Assembly (NCBI RefSeq): GCF_026151205.1
Contig: NC_087076.1
Span: forward strand, 9,896,902-9,960,901
From: Bolinopsis microptera
Taxonomy: Eukaryota > Ctenophora > Tentaculata > Lobata > Bolinopsidae
DNA length: 64,000 nt
Reading direction: 5' to 3'
Of this stretch, positions 48,944 to 60,166 are shown piece after piece (positions within the stretch are counted from its first letter, which is position 1; each line of letters opens with the position of its first letter). The notes under the pieces are model-generated. The model saw nothing but the letters and a program-made list of their open reading frames with translations, was not told where the DNA came from and ran no database searches. The position numbers and the translations under genes were made by a program.

Positions 48944-50623
48944 TTACAAGTCTGTGAAAACTTCTCTTCTTCGATTTATCAATCTACCAGCTGATCTGAT
49001 TGTCCCTGACATACTATATAAACTAGTAGAAGATATCCCGGTAAAAAACTGCCTGGCAGCGCCAAATGTCTCCCCAGTTCCTCTCAGTAGAAGAGTGAGA
49101 GGGGTGAGTGTGGAACAGATCAGCGCACAGGTCGACAGGGAGAAGTATATTGCAGTCAAATTACTCCAGGACTCTGCCGTTCTTTTATTTTTCAGCAAGG
49201 CTTCGTAGTTGGACTGTGAGCCAAGGTATCCTTTTTGGCCATCAGCTATCAACCATGTAATTAAGGACACTGCCGATGTGCTCACGTAGATGCTGGTCAA
49301 TAGAAAAATGGTCAAGCTGGCCTTTGAAACAGTATCAACCACTTCCTTAGACTGCCTTGTCGCATTGAGGTGGTTCAATCCACGGCGAGCACGTGTTCTG
49401 TGAAGGGAACACAGCTGCACTATCATCAACACAAAACAAAACAATATAGGCAAAGCGGTGGGTACAATGAACTGAACCAGGTTGCCAAGTTGGTAGGCAA
49501 GATAGCTTGGACCACTATCTTCCTTCTCCATGGTCAGAAGAACCAACCCAAATCCAGGCTGACCCTTCATAATCATCGTCTTCACCATAAGAACTTGGTT
49601 TTTCGTCCCTCTTTTTTCAGCAAACTGCCACAGGTCAATCCCAAGAATGATCATCCAAATGAACATGTACATAAGGGTACACACAGTAACGGCTGATCTT
49701 TTGATCTGGTAGAACGGTTGAGCAATGTTAATGCACCGGACTATTCCCAAGACACAGTTCATGAAGACACTCATCTTTACAGCTATGGCGGTCAAAGAAT
49801 AGCTGATCATGATATAGACAGGCACCACCACATCAGATATTCCATCTCCTTTTAAGATCAGTAGGTACAAGAGGGGACTCTGAAGAAGAACTCCTAATCC
49901 TACGAAGAAGTCAGCCAGGCCATTTCGGAGATAGAGGGCTTGTATCAGCCCCAGTTTGGCACGTGATTTAATAAATCTGAAGTATGCTATGATGATGCTG
50001 AGGACAATACAACAGATGGAGACCAATATATTGACTGTTGTCAGAGTGATCAAGCTGACTTTGTCAGAGTCTTTCACTAATTGAATATGTGGAATATGAT
50101 TACTGGTGAGCAGATAAGGGAAAAAGGTGCCGAAATAGCACCCTATAGAGTGTACCCTATGAGAACTGGAAGAACTAGAATAATTATCAGTGAGACTGGT
50201 AGTTGCCTGTGTTGCAACTGGAATATTGTTGCCTTTTGTAGCAACTGGAATGTAGCTGCCTTCTGTAGCTTGTGTCTCCTTAATCTGATTGACTGGTATT
50301 ATTAGTAATCTATTATGTTTAGTTGGTCCGTCTTTAAGTCTTTGCCCTGTTCTTTGAAGTGGATATGTTGGTAGTTTTACTGTTGTCCAGTCAGCTTCGT
50401 CCTTCTGTGCATAAAGATGTGCTGCACTTTTTGGGATACCGAACGACTTTCTTATCTCCGGTATCTCTGTTGTGAACTTAGTCTCACCTGATTCATGATA
50501 AGATCCGGCACTCTGGAATGATGAAAGTGCGCAATGTACTATAGTTACAAGCAAGAGCTCCAGTCTGGTAACCATGGTGATCATTCTAGATAAACCGATG
50601 ACAGACACATGCTTGAAAATCAC
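48944..50623 (-). CDS. Seven-transmembrane receptor with long Ser/Thr-rich extracellular N-terminus
   Basis: A single exon of 559 codons. The Met at residue 14 or 17 better fits a signal peptide (MVTRLELLLVTIVHCALSS). The next roughly 150 residues are hydrophilic with a repeated IPVAT motif and a Ser run. Seven hydrophobic helices follow from about residue 189. TM1 is VNILVSICCIVLSIIIAYF. TM2 contains LADFFVGLGVLL (compare the LAxxD of class A). TM3 ends VLGIVRCINIAQPFY, which occupies the DRY-IAxPxxY position but lacks Asp-Arg. TM7 ends STLTPLTLL, where class A has NPxxY. Basic intracellular segments (HRTRARRG, RLINRRRE) fit the topology. It looks like a divergent class A (rhodopsin-like) receptor. 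Ligand unknown. It is head-to-head with GUF1 across about 530 bp. Confidence 0.8.
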   Translation of the reverse strand: MIFKHVSVIGLSRMITMVTRLELLLVTIVHCALSSFQSAGSYHESGETKFTTEIPEIRKSFGIPKSAAHLYAQKDEADWTTVKLPTYPLQRTGQRLKDGPTKHNRLLIIPVNQIKETQATEGSYIPVATKGNNIPVATQATTSLTDNYSSSSSSHRVHSIGCYFGTFFPYLLTSNHIPHIQLVKDSDKVSLITLTTVNILVSICCIVLSIIIAYFRFIKSRAKLGLIQALYLRNGLADFFVGLGVLLQSPLLYLLILKGDGISDVVVPVYIMISYSLTAIAVKMSVFMNCVLGIVRCINIAQPFYQIKRSAVTVCTLMYMFIWMIILGIDLWQFAEKRGTKNQVLMVKTMIMKGQPGFGLVLLTMEKEDSGPSYLAYQLGNLVQFIVPTALPILFCFVLMIVQLCSLHRTRARRGLNHLNATRQSKEVVDTVSKASLTIFLLTSIYVSTSAVSLITWLIADGQKGYLGSQSNYEALLKNKRTAESWSNLTAIYFSLSTCALICSTLTPLTLLLRGTGETFGAARQFFTGISSTSLYSMSGTIRSAGRLINRRREVFTDL

Positions 50624-51157
50624 TCAAACTAATATCTACAAGGACAAACAATGTTTTGATTAAAACAAAAAAGTTCGCTCATGTTAGCCCACAGAAGAAT
50701 TTTAATTTTGGTCTGATTGGATGACGTATTGATACTGCACTGTTGTCCAGAAGTGATCCATGCCAAACCTACATGTGACATAACGTAAGTAAGAATTAAA
50801 CTGTCCGGATTACAATCAATCAAGTAATTCTATTGTGTACGGAGAACCCATTGTCTCGACTATTCCAAATAACTAAACGGACTGATTCAGCTGAGAATAA
50901 GACACCTGTTATCAGATGACACTGTGAAAAGGCTCAGTGTAAAATAACATGAATTAATGCAATATCACATCATTATGTACGAAGATTACAAAAATTTATT
51001 TAACTAAACCAAAATCACAAAAATTAATTTTTAATCAGCACCTACTACCGTAGAAAGTTATATTCACAATTATTCGAAAGCGAAACCAATTTCGCAATCG
51101 AAATGATTTTTCTCCCTATTGACTATTCTCATATAGGTAACCTGTAGCTATTTCAGT
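50624..51157. other. Shared upstream region of receptor (-) and GUF1 (+)
   Basis: Divergent intergenic interval. No TATA-like or initiator motif that I would defend. A 64-codon minus-strand frame (50629-50823) is upstream of the receptor and not in frame with it through any clear splice. Confidence 0.5.
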
Positions 51158-53181
51158 TTGATGAACGCATGGCGACACTCAAAACGGTTTATACATAGAC
51201 TACCAAACGTTCTACATCGTTCACTATCAGATGGCAACGACAGCTTCCCTAAATTTCGTCCTGATAAAATCAGAAACTTCTCGATTATAGCTCATGTCGA
51301 TCACGGCAAAAGTACTCTAGCAGACAGACTCATAGAGATAGGAGGAGGAGGAGGAGGAGAAGTCAACACATCCCAACCTCAACAACTTGACAGTCTACAA
51401 GTGGAGCGAGAAAGGGGGATAACCGTAAAAGCACAGTGCGCTTCCTTACGTTACACTCACAAAGGCACTGAATACCTGCTCAACTTGATCGACACCCCGG
51501 GTCATGCTGATTTTACACACGAAGTGGGGAGGTCTCTTTTTCTCAGTGATGGAGCTATCTTGTTGGTTGATGCGACCCAGGGGGTACAGGCACAAACTGT
51601 TAGCAACTTTTACACTGCGTTCGAAAATGAGCTTGTCATCCTGGGAACGCTGAATAAAATTGATATGCCCAATGCGAAAGTGAGTTCGTGTAAGTTGGAG
51701 ATGTCCAGCATGTTTGATCTTGAGGAAACTGACATTACAGAAATTTCTGCTAAGACAGGTGAAAACGTAGAAAAGCTAATTCCACAAGTGATAGAACAGG
51801 TGCCAGCCCCTCAGGGGAAGCTTGATTCAGATTTTGTTGCTATCTTACATGACTGCCAATATCTATCTTCTCCTGGTAGCGTTATCTTAACTGTCTTTGT
51901 CAAAGAAGGAACAGTGAACACCAGAGATTCAGTGTGTCTGCTGAGGTCTGGCAAGACATTCCCTGTCCGTGAGATGGGTGTATTTCTACCTGGGTTACAA
52001 CCCACCAACAGTCTGTCTGCTGGGCAAATGGGATATTTCATTTTGAAAGTGAAGGGTGTTGAGGATGTTATAATTGGTGACACTATCTGTATGCCTGATT
52101 CTAATGTTGAGCCACTTCAGACTATTCCAAAACCCAAGCCGTCAATCTTTTCTGGTGTTTTTCCTGACGAAGATACTGCTTTCAGGTCAATGAAAGAGTC
52201 CCTGGAAAAGTTAGTTAGATATGACACTTCAGTATCCATGCAGTTAGATTCTAATCAAATTTTAGGACAAGGCTGGAATCTGGGATTTCTTGGCACTCTC
52301 CATAGAGAGGTATTTGCTCAACGACTCTATCAAGAATTTGGTACCAGCATCATCATGACCCCACCTAGCATCACCTACCGAGCTTTTCTCCGCAACAACG
52401 AAATAACAGAGTTCAACTGTGCTAAGGATATGCCCGACAGTTACCACGTGATAAAATGGGAGGAACCAGTTGTTGAAACCACCCTTATCGTACCAGGCAC
52501 ACACCTCTCCCCTGTTATCTCCCACTGCATGTCATGTCGTGGTAATCAGAAGGAGAACTCAACCCTGGGAGAGGGAAGGTTTCTGTTGAAATACGAGATA
52601 CCCCTGATAGAGACAGTAACTGATTTCTACAGTTCGATCAAGAAGCTGAGTAGCGGGTATGCTACTTGTGATTTTGAGGATGCGGGCTACTGGGAGACTG
52701 ACATCTCCAAGGTTGATGTTGTGGTTAATGGTGATATAGTTGATGGTTTGTCAATGATTGTAAGGTCGGATGTTGTTAAAGATGTTTGTTTGAGGACTGT
52801 TAAGGATATTGCTAAGTTGATGCCCAGGGAACTGTTTAAGATTATTATCCAGTGTGTGGCGGGAGGGAAAGTCCAGGCTCGAGCAGAGGTTACACCAGTA
52901 AGTTACTCAACTGCTAGTCACTTTCATTATAATATCTGAATTTTGTTTTATTTCTAAATGTATATTTGCTGTCGTTATACCCATGTATTAAAATATCAAA
53001 TTTGCAGGTACCAGTTTCCATTAAATCATATTTTCAGCTCCGAAAGGACGTAACAAAGGATTTGTACGGTGGAGACAAGACTAGGGCTATGAAACTGTTA
53101 GCTCGACAACGGGAAGGTAAGAGGAAACTCAAAGAGAAAGCTGTCGTCAAAATACCCAAGACTGTTTTTAGGAAAATTTAG
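51158..53181 (+). CDS. GUF1: GUF1, mitochondrial translation elongation factor 4 (LepA) GTPase
   Basis: A ribosome-binding GTPase of mitochondria, orthologous to bacterial LepA/EF4. Two exons: 51158-52897 and 53038-53181, joined at a codon boundary (GTAAGT donor, TTTTCAG acceptor), giving 627 residues against about 650-670 in animals. The N-terminus is Arg/His-rich, as in mitochondrial presequences. GTPase motifs: AHVDHGKST (residues 45-53), RERGITVKA, DTPGHADF and NKID. Later domains include GWNLGFLGTLHREVFAQRL. The C-terminus is LRKDVTKDLYGGDKTRAMKL and QREGKRKLKE, typical of LepA. Codons 62-67 are a GGA repeat encoding Gly6 where most members have a non-repetitive loop. A second possible acceptor (TTTGCAG at 53007) would add residues and fits the family less well. 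Confidence 0.95.
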
Positions 53182-53473
53182 GGTTTGTACTTTGTATGGT
53201 TTTGATATTTTAGTTTAAGAGTCTAGACTGAGAGTTCACGTTTATCTGTATTTTTTGTGTGCATTAATTTAATATGCGTTATAATTTATTATCGGTTTGA
53301 AGTTATTTTTACGGTAATGAAGTAATGATACGTAGTATTTGTGACTTACTTATGTTGCACAAGGAAGCGAACATTTTGAAATCGTTGCACAAGAAAGCAA
53401 ACATTTAATTGTAACTGCCATTGCCAAATTTGGCAGTCAAACCAAAAAATACGATCAAATTTAAATATTTAAC

Positions 53474-56400
53474 ATGGCTTATCTTTGTAGCAAATGTGGA
53501 TGTAACTTAGGAGCCATGACAGTCATACAAACGCAGTAAGTCTACATCTTTTAATCGCTTGTGAAGGTTTCCCAACTTCCCCTGAGTAAAAACTGTAATT
53601 TTTAAAGATCAAGATAGAGATATTTAGTTATAAGATATGAATTTAGATAGCGATCATTAATCATTATCCAGATTCTAGATAAATGAAGATCTTTAATAGG
53701 AGCGCATGATTACCCGCTCCATAAATTAACGAAAATGTGCTTTATGATATAACTTGATTTTGCTTACTTATTTAATTTAAGTGGATAACCTTGCAGACGG
53801 TTTAGGGGGGAGGATGAGTTACTAGTGCTACCTGTCTCTCATGATGTGAGACGAGCTTCAGTCAAACTACCAGAGATATCTTCAGCTACCAGCAAACTGG
53901 TTAGTTTATTTAACTCTCTTCAGTGGCTTGTCTTCTGTTTAGTTTATTAGCACTGAACTAATTAGTTTTTTGATCAGTTACACAACTTAGATCCAAGGAC
54001 TTGTAGCATATTTTCGCGAGTTGAACTACTAATATAACCGTGTAGAACCCACGTAACATATTATTGATTGATAACAATGCTTCAAGTTTAATCTATATAA
54101 TATTCTGAATCTTCCATTTAGATAAACCTGCTCTAACTCCTATTTTGTAGGTGTGTATGGACAAGATGATAAGTGGTAAACGCCCAGAACCCGCCCCAAA
54201 CCAGCGCATACTCTGTACCTCCCTCCACTATATAGCCTCCCTAATAGCAATCAGAACTGGCTTTATCATCAAGATAATAGAGAAGGAGAACATCGGCAAC
54301 AGCACTAAAATTAAAAACGTGCAGGGTCAGGTGGTTAACATGATGTTCAGGAATGTTTCCCCGTCTTCAGAGAGCGAGGAGCGGCCTGATGAGCTGTTTG
54401 CTGTTATCTCTGTGGAGGAGGAGACGGGGAAGTTGTGGCTGACGGTTTATGAGATTCTACTCAATGATAAGGGCGCTTTGGAGTATCCTTTTGTAGCGTT
54501 CTGTTTCTTTGTTTGTTTGTTGTCTTAAAGTTTATACGGTTTTTAACATTTCTGCTATAGTAAGTTACATAGTTGTTTAGTAACTACTTAACATACAGAA
54601 TCACATGATTAAGATATAAACATTCCATTTTCGTTAAAATACATATTTCCTTGACTCGGAAGCTCAGTAACACTAAAGTAACAGAGTTGCTGTTGAGTAC
54701 TAACGTGCCACAAGGCAGGGCGGGCATCACACCCGTCCTAGCCATCCAGCCCTCTACCCCTGACTGCTACATTGGAGTGGCGGTCTTTGATAAAGTGTAT
54801 TTCGGTGAGTACTGAGGTAGTTCCTCATTTGCTTTTTTTTTTTTATCTAGACACTTATTTTACTTCGGTGTATTCCAACAGCCACAATGTTACACAAGTG
54901 CAACCAGCCAATTACAGGAAGCCGAAGGATCTTTTTGGCCAGTGACGGTTAAGGTAGTGTGTACCATACTTTCTTCGTCCGAGACTTTGCTGCAATGTGC
55001 AGCTCCTCATTTAACCCTCACACCCGATTTCTCGAGTATTCGGCTGAGTAGACCGGGGGGCTGCATAGACCACTCATGATCCTTAGCTGAACGTCGACGA
55101 CGCTCACCCCACGACCAGGCAGTCAGTGGGTTTCGAACTCGCAACCTAACGATTGTAAGACAGGCGTTCTAACCAACTGCGCTACCTGGCCGTTGAAACT
55201 GGCTTTATATTAAATCAATTTGATTTTTAATGATTTCTCGAAAGGAGGACTATTGAATAATGCTGTGTTTGTGATAAATTCGAGCTTCTCAAAATATATT
55301 CCGACCACTTGATACTTCTTAATTAATGACCCCTTACAGTTACGATAGAGAGTGGATGTTACAAATGTGTCAGCAACTTCACCCTGCCAGTTGACCTCCC
55401 CATAGTCACACTCCACATTGCTGTTGACGAGTCAGCTACATTATGTGCCTGTGCTAGGGACGGTACCCTGGTCTTCTACAATCCAAGTAGGAATGGGATG
55501 TTTTGAAATTTGGCTTGAATGCGTACCGTATTGCTTTATAGTTTAACACATGTTTGTTTGTTTGTTTGTTTATAGAACCCGTCCCCAATCTCGTATTGGA
55601 AAATGACTAAACTCAATTCTGAGTGTGAATACGGGTGGTACCTGCAAGTGTATTCATTAAGCATTTAGAGTTCTGTAAATCTGCAGTTACAATTATTGTG
55701 CTAGAGTATTTTTGGTATTTGCGATCGATATCAGATCTCGATCCCTACATATTTCCAAAATTTAAATCACCAACTTTCTGCACAATGCAATGTACTGGAA
55801 TGTTTTTTAAAGAAAAGTGATACAGAAGTTAAATTAATTCCCTGGTTTCTTTAGTCAGCTTTAAAGTCAGAAAACCAAAGTATTTAACGTCGATACCAAA
55901 CCGATTATTGAGCGATGATAGCTAAGTAGTTGATTCCTGGGTTGCAGAGTCCTCTTGATTCCTCAGCCTTTGAATGTGTTTTTTTTCTTGTTCAGTTCTG
56001 TCCATATTTCCTCGTGTTATGTTCAAAGTTTTGTAGTGTCATGTTGTCCTCAAATTATTTGTTCGGCTTGTGACTTGTGTTGGTTTAGAAAGGAAAACTT
56101 GTTCTACTTAGACTGGCAACTGTTCTGAAAATAATGTTATAAATTGTCCAATTTACAGACAGCCTAGCTATACAAACATTAAAAAAGGAATGACAAGAAT
56201 AATTTTAATTACCCACCGGTTATGGTGGCTGGAGTCTATACAATTAGATATTACCACCTGTACTAGTTTACCCCTTATTTAGAGTTCTGACCCGACCCGC
56301 TTATCTTTATCATATCCGTGAAAGTTTAATGATAATTAACTAATTTAGAGAACATAAATAATATCCCAATAACAGTGTTTGAAATAATATATAGAAACTC

Positions 56401-59400
56401 ACTGATATCTGACTTATGGACATGATGTCTGTTGGCCTGGATACCATTTAACAAAAGGTTGAATTTCAGTGGAAGATAAGATGGCAGATCCTGATGGTCC
56501 CTTTAAACTGTTGGGTGATGAAGATGAAACTGGTTGTGTCAATTGGATCGGGTTCCCTGGTAAGTCTGTTCCTTTTAATTGATTAATCGTCTACATACGC
56601 ATAGATAGAGTGTATTTCTGAATAAATGTCGATATCCATTGTGTACATTAGGGTGATGTCATGCTGCAAGGCATCGAAGGTATGGTCGAAGCTTTGGTTT
56701 ATAAATGACTTCACAGTCAGCTTCTCTGGTTAAAATTCTGCGTCAAGTTGCCAGTAAACCGATAAGTTGCAGGAAGGCGCGGTTGCCATTTATTATTTCG
56801 AAAGGTAGTAAACAATCTATAACATTTATGTGGTACGCGCGCGCGCGCGCACGCTGAACCACCTGCGCGCTATATTACTATTTATTATGCTGATTGGGTG
56901 ACGAAATCACTGCCTAAGTGCCGAGACTCGATTAAATTGTGAACAAACAAATTGGAATTCTGGGAAAGCACTTCAATTATAAAACCAAATATGTCTAGAA
57001 ACTTTGAAGTTCCTAGCTGAAAGTGTTCTCACTTTAGGGTGACAATAGCGAACACTTTCAGGAAATCCAAGTCCAACCTCAGCCATAAAGGCTCTCAGCG
57101 ATTCAGACAAGAGCCTTAGGTTGGGGTTTGAATCGCTATTTAAGCCTTAATCCAATTAATTAATTAACAGTAATGAACATTAATTTTGAATCAGACGATT
57201 GCGAAGACGGGTCGTGCGAAGAATCTGATAGCTCACGTGTGTGGACGAATTTGGTTGCGGCAACAGACACCAGTATTCTCATACTATCCCTTACACACTG
57301 GACTATAACATACCGGCTTGACTTGGTTCTCCCTGAGGACCAGGTAAAACATTCGAAATATTTAATCCGGAAAATAACACGTGTTACTTTGTAAGGCTGT
57401 TCTCTGCACGAAACATTTTGCCAAATTGATAAATCTGGGTCGTCTCATGAGTTCAATTTCAGGATCTATCAGGAAGAATGATATACAGTTTAGATGATCG
57501 GGGAAGGTTCCTTGTTATTTCTTCTCCGGGCTCTAACTATCTATACGTCTTGGAGCTGACCACCACTCAAGGTCATTTAGCCCCTGATGCTTTCTCCAGA
57601 ATGTTTTGCTACCCGATGAAAAGTGGACTATTTGATCTTTCAATAAGCCATGTAGTTGAAGAGGAGGAACACATCCAAGGCCGATACGAGGTTAATATGG
57701 TTTATTAATCTTCCATTTAAGGAATAATTATCCAAAGACAACTTTCCCGTTAAAAATAAATAATTGAAACGTTGAAAAATGTATCTAATCACATACATTC
57801 ATAATTCATATGACATAAATCGATTAGCAGCTATATTCTTGATATTTATTTATAAACGTCATCCCCTCCTGATTTAATACTACTAGCAGGAACCCGTCTA
57901 ACTCTAATGTGGTGTCAAGACTCAAGAGACTAAAATAATTAGTACCTATTTAATTCGCGTTTTTGACACCACTTGGGGGTCCAAATTTTGGGCACTAAAA
58001 TTCTTATTCCTTGGCCAATTTCTTTTTTTTTCATGCTGATTTGAAAAGCATAAAAGCATTTGACCCAGTCAAAAAAGTTTCAGTTGTATATCTTTTACGG
58101 TTTTGGCAGAAAGTCGCGTTAAAGTTGATGCCGTGGTGTCAGTAAAATGGCACGGATCCATATATATATCGTCTCGCTTTATATATAGTAAGATGAGGAC
58201 ATTAAAACACTACCGCATAATATAGGAAAACATATCGAGTAGACAGTAGTTCCACGAGGCTCAACTTGTAGCCTCCAGACAATTTATACTTCTGACTCAA
58301 TTAAATTCACTGGTCCAACACCCTGCTGAAGGTGTGTACTGTGTATTAGAGACGAGAAAAGTCACTCTTGGAAGAGAAGAAGATTAAAATTCTTCGAACA
58401 AAATTAAATATACTTCTTCTGTAACATCCTAAATCGATGTTATTGATTTGGATTGTTGTAATTATTTTAAATTTGTTCCAGGTTAACTCTGGGACGTGCA
58501 TGCTAGTTCTGATAGCCGTGAATAATGGTGGGATGCTCAAATGTAACGTGAAGTTTGAGACTAGTTATACTACTACACACACTATCGGTCAGTAAATTGT
58601 TCAGTTAAGAAAATAAATCACTTCTTTCTTTTCAACTCATTTGCTTCAGCTGACCCCCTGTTAACGCCCTTATTACAAGAAGTTTCACCCTAAACCTTTC
58701 AGCAGAGTTGCAGTCATCTCCGAGACAGCCCGTAGAGCCACCCTCCCAGCCTGATCAATCCTCAATGGCTCCAGCGGTACAGTCTCTCCTCTCCTCATCA
58801 CCCATCTCCCGGTCTTCCCCGTCACACCCCATGCTTCTCTCCCCTAACTCCTTCACCGCAACTCCCCTCCCCATATCCAAACTCCTCCCCTCTATCCCTA
58901 CCTCGGCCCCGGCTGCTCCTACCCTAGTCTCCCTCAGTCATGATCTGCCCAAACAGGTTCCCAGATCCAGCAGCTATCAGAGCGCTCCTGACCAGGATGA
59001 TGAGCTAGTTCCCACTCCGCTTCCTACTCCAGCTGGTAATTGTAACTTGTATTGTCAGTTAACAGTTTGTTTGTTTTTCACTGCTGTGTTCCATTCACCT
59101 CAGCTCTGTGGTATGCTTAGCATGTAATCGAAAAGGGAGAATCGAAACTTTTGATGAGAAATAGATCCGAACCCTTGAAATTTAACCAAGATGATTTTGT
59201 GATTAAGTCTTTAATGTTTGGGGACAGACAGAGAACATTGCAGGAGTATTTGCAGCCGGGAAATTTTGGCACTCATAACAAGACTATTAGAGGAAAGAAA
59301 AAATCCCACAAATCTTAACGAACAAATATGGCTCCATTGTGAGCCCATGATTACCCAATTTGGCGAAAATTTGCAGTTTTGTATTTAGTTAGTGCTAAAA

Positions 59401-59652
59401 ATACTCACCAGTGCTGAAAAATACTCCCGCAAATTCCTTTGAAATATACCCTGTCTGTTTTATAAGTTATTAATTAAGTCGGTTCATTTGAGATAATAGC
59501 ATATTATATGTTTAGTTGATGCTTCGTATGCTAGACTTAACTGGCACAAACAACACTAATTCAAGGTCGTGACCATACTGACGAGGGTGAAGTTGTTCGA
59601 CCTACGGTGAATCATGAGTTTTTGGATCTTATACAGAGAGTAATTATTCAAG
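53474..59652 (+). CDS. EDC4: EDC4-like mRNA decapping scaffold (Ge-1), WD40 part and linker
   Basis: EDC4 scaffolds the DCP1-DCP2 decapping complex in P-bodies. Exons read: 53474-53535, 53797-53899, 54151-54482, 54668-54804, 55340-55486, 56470-56559, 57171-57343, 57463-57690, 58482-58587, 58703-59035 and probably 59566-59652; phases agree at every junction. WD40-like blades match EDC4 in order: YIASLIAIRTGFIIKII, LWLTVYEILLNDKG, DESATLCACARDGTLVFYN, LVAATDTSILILSLTHWTI, and DRGRFLVISSPGSNYLYVLE. A Ser/Pro-rich linker follows. The 3' half of EDC4 (coiled coil and C-terminal helical domain) is not seen. The last candidate exon can read on to a TAA at 59688, which would end the protein early, or the rest lies beyond a long intron past the astacin gene. 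Intron 3 looks U12-type. Identity is by recall; low similarity in the first two exons. Confidence 0.72.
54483..54667 (+). other. U12-type (minor spliceosome) intron in the EDC4-like gene
   Basis: The 5' end reads GTATCCTTTT, the U12 donor consensus. TTCCTTGAC at 54647-54655 is a near-perfect U12 branch site, with its branch A 13 nt before the CTCAG acceptor. Using it keeps the frame open (GCTTTGGA + T, then NTKVTELLLS). A U2-type donor in the vicinity would leave a poor match. Confidence 0.85.
54890..55191 (-). mobile_element. tRNA-derived SINE in an EDC4 intron
   Basis: On the minus strand the head GGCCAGGTAGCGCAGTTGGT, then GAGTTCGAAACCC, gives clear pol III A and B boxes. The body shares CAGCTAAGGATC, GGTCTATGC, TCTACTCAGCCGAAT and TGAGGGTTAAATGAGGAG with the SINE at 22014. 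The 3' boundary is not certain. Confidence 0.78.
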
Positions 59653-59688
59653 GTTTGTTAGATTACTACCGCCCAGAAATATTATAAT

Positions 59689-60166
59689 TATAAGATATTA
59701 TAGTTATATCTTAAAAATTAATACTCACTGTCAGTAGCTTTATAAATTGGAAAAATATTCTTTAAAAGTTTAAAAAATCGTGATGTGAGGAAAATTAGAA
59801 AATTAACAACAATCTCATGCTTTTTACATTATAATTTCAATAGTGGGGTAGTAAATACAGTGTTTCGTTTCGTAAGTAAAATCTGCTCTGTCATTCTGGT
59901 ACAGATGACAGAACGAATAAAGATGAATTAAGTATTGAAAATTATTTTTGTCATAAAATTATCATAAAAACATGAAGACAAACAATCTTTATCTCACTTA
60001 AAATTCAAACATTATAAAAAATCCTCGCTGCATAAAGTACATTGACATATTCCGCCTCTATCGTTAGTCTTTCTTAAATTTTAAACCTAATTTTAAACTC
60101 GATCGTTGCTTAAAACTTGTTACCAGACTTGCATCTAACTGAAGCACAGATCACATTGCTCAGTGC
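59689..60166. other. Interval between EDC4-like exon and astacin stop
   Basis: AT-rich, no exon recognised. It would be astacin 3' UTR on the minus strand and EDC4 3' UTR or intron on the plus strand. Confidence 0.45.
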
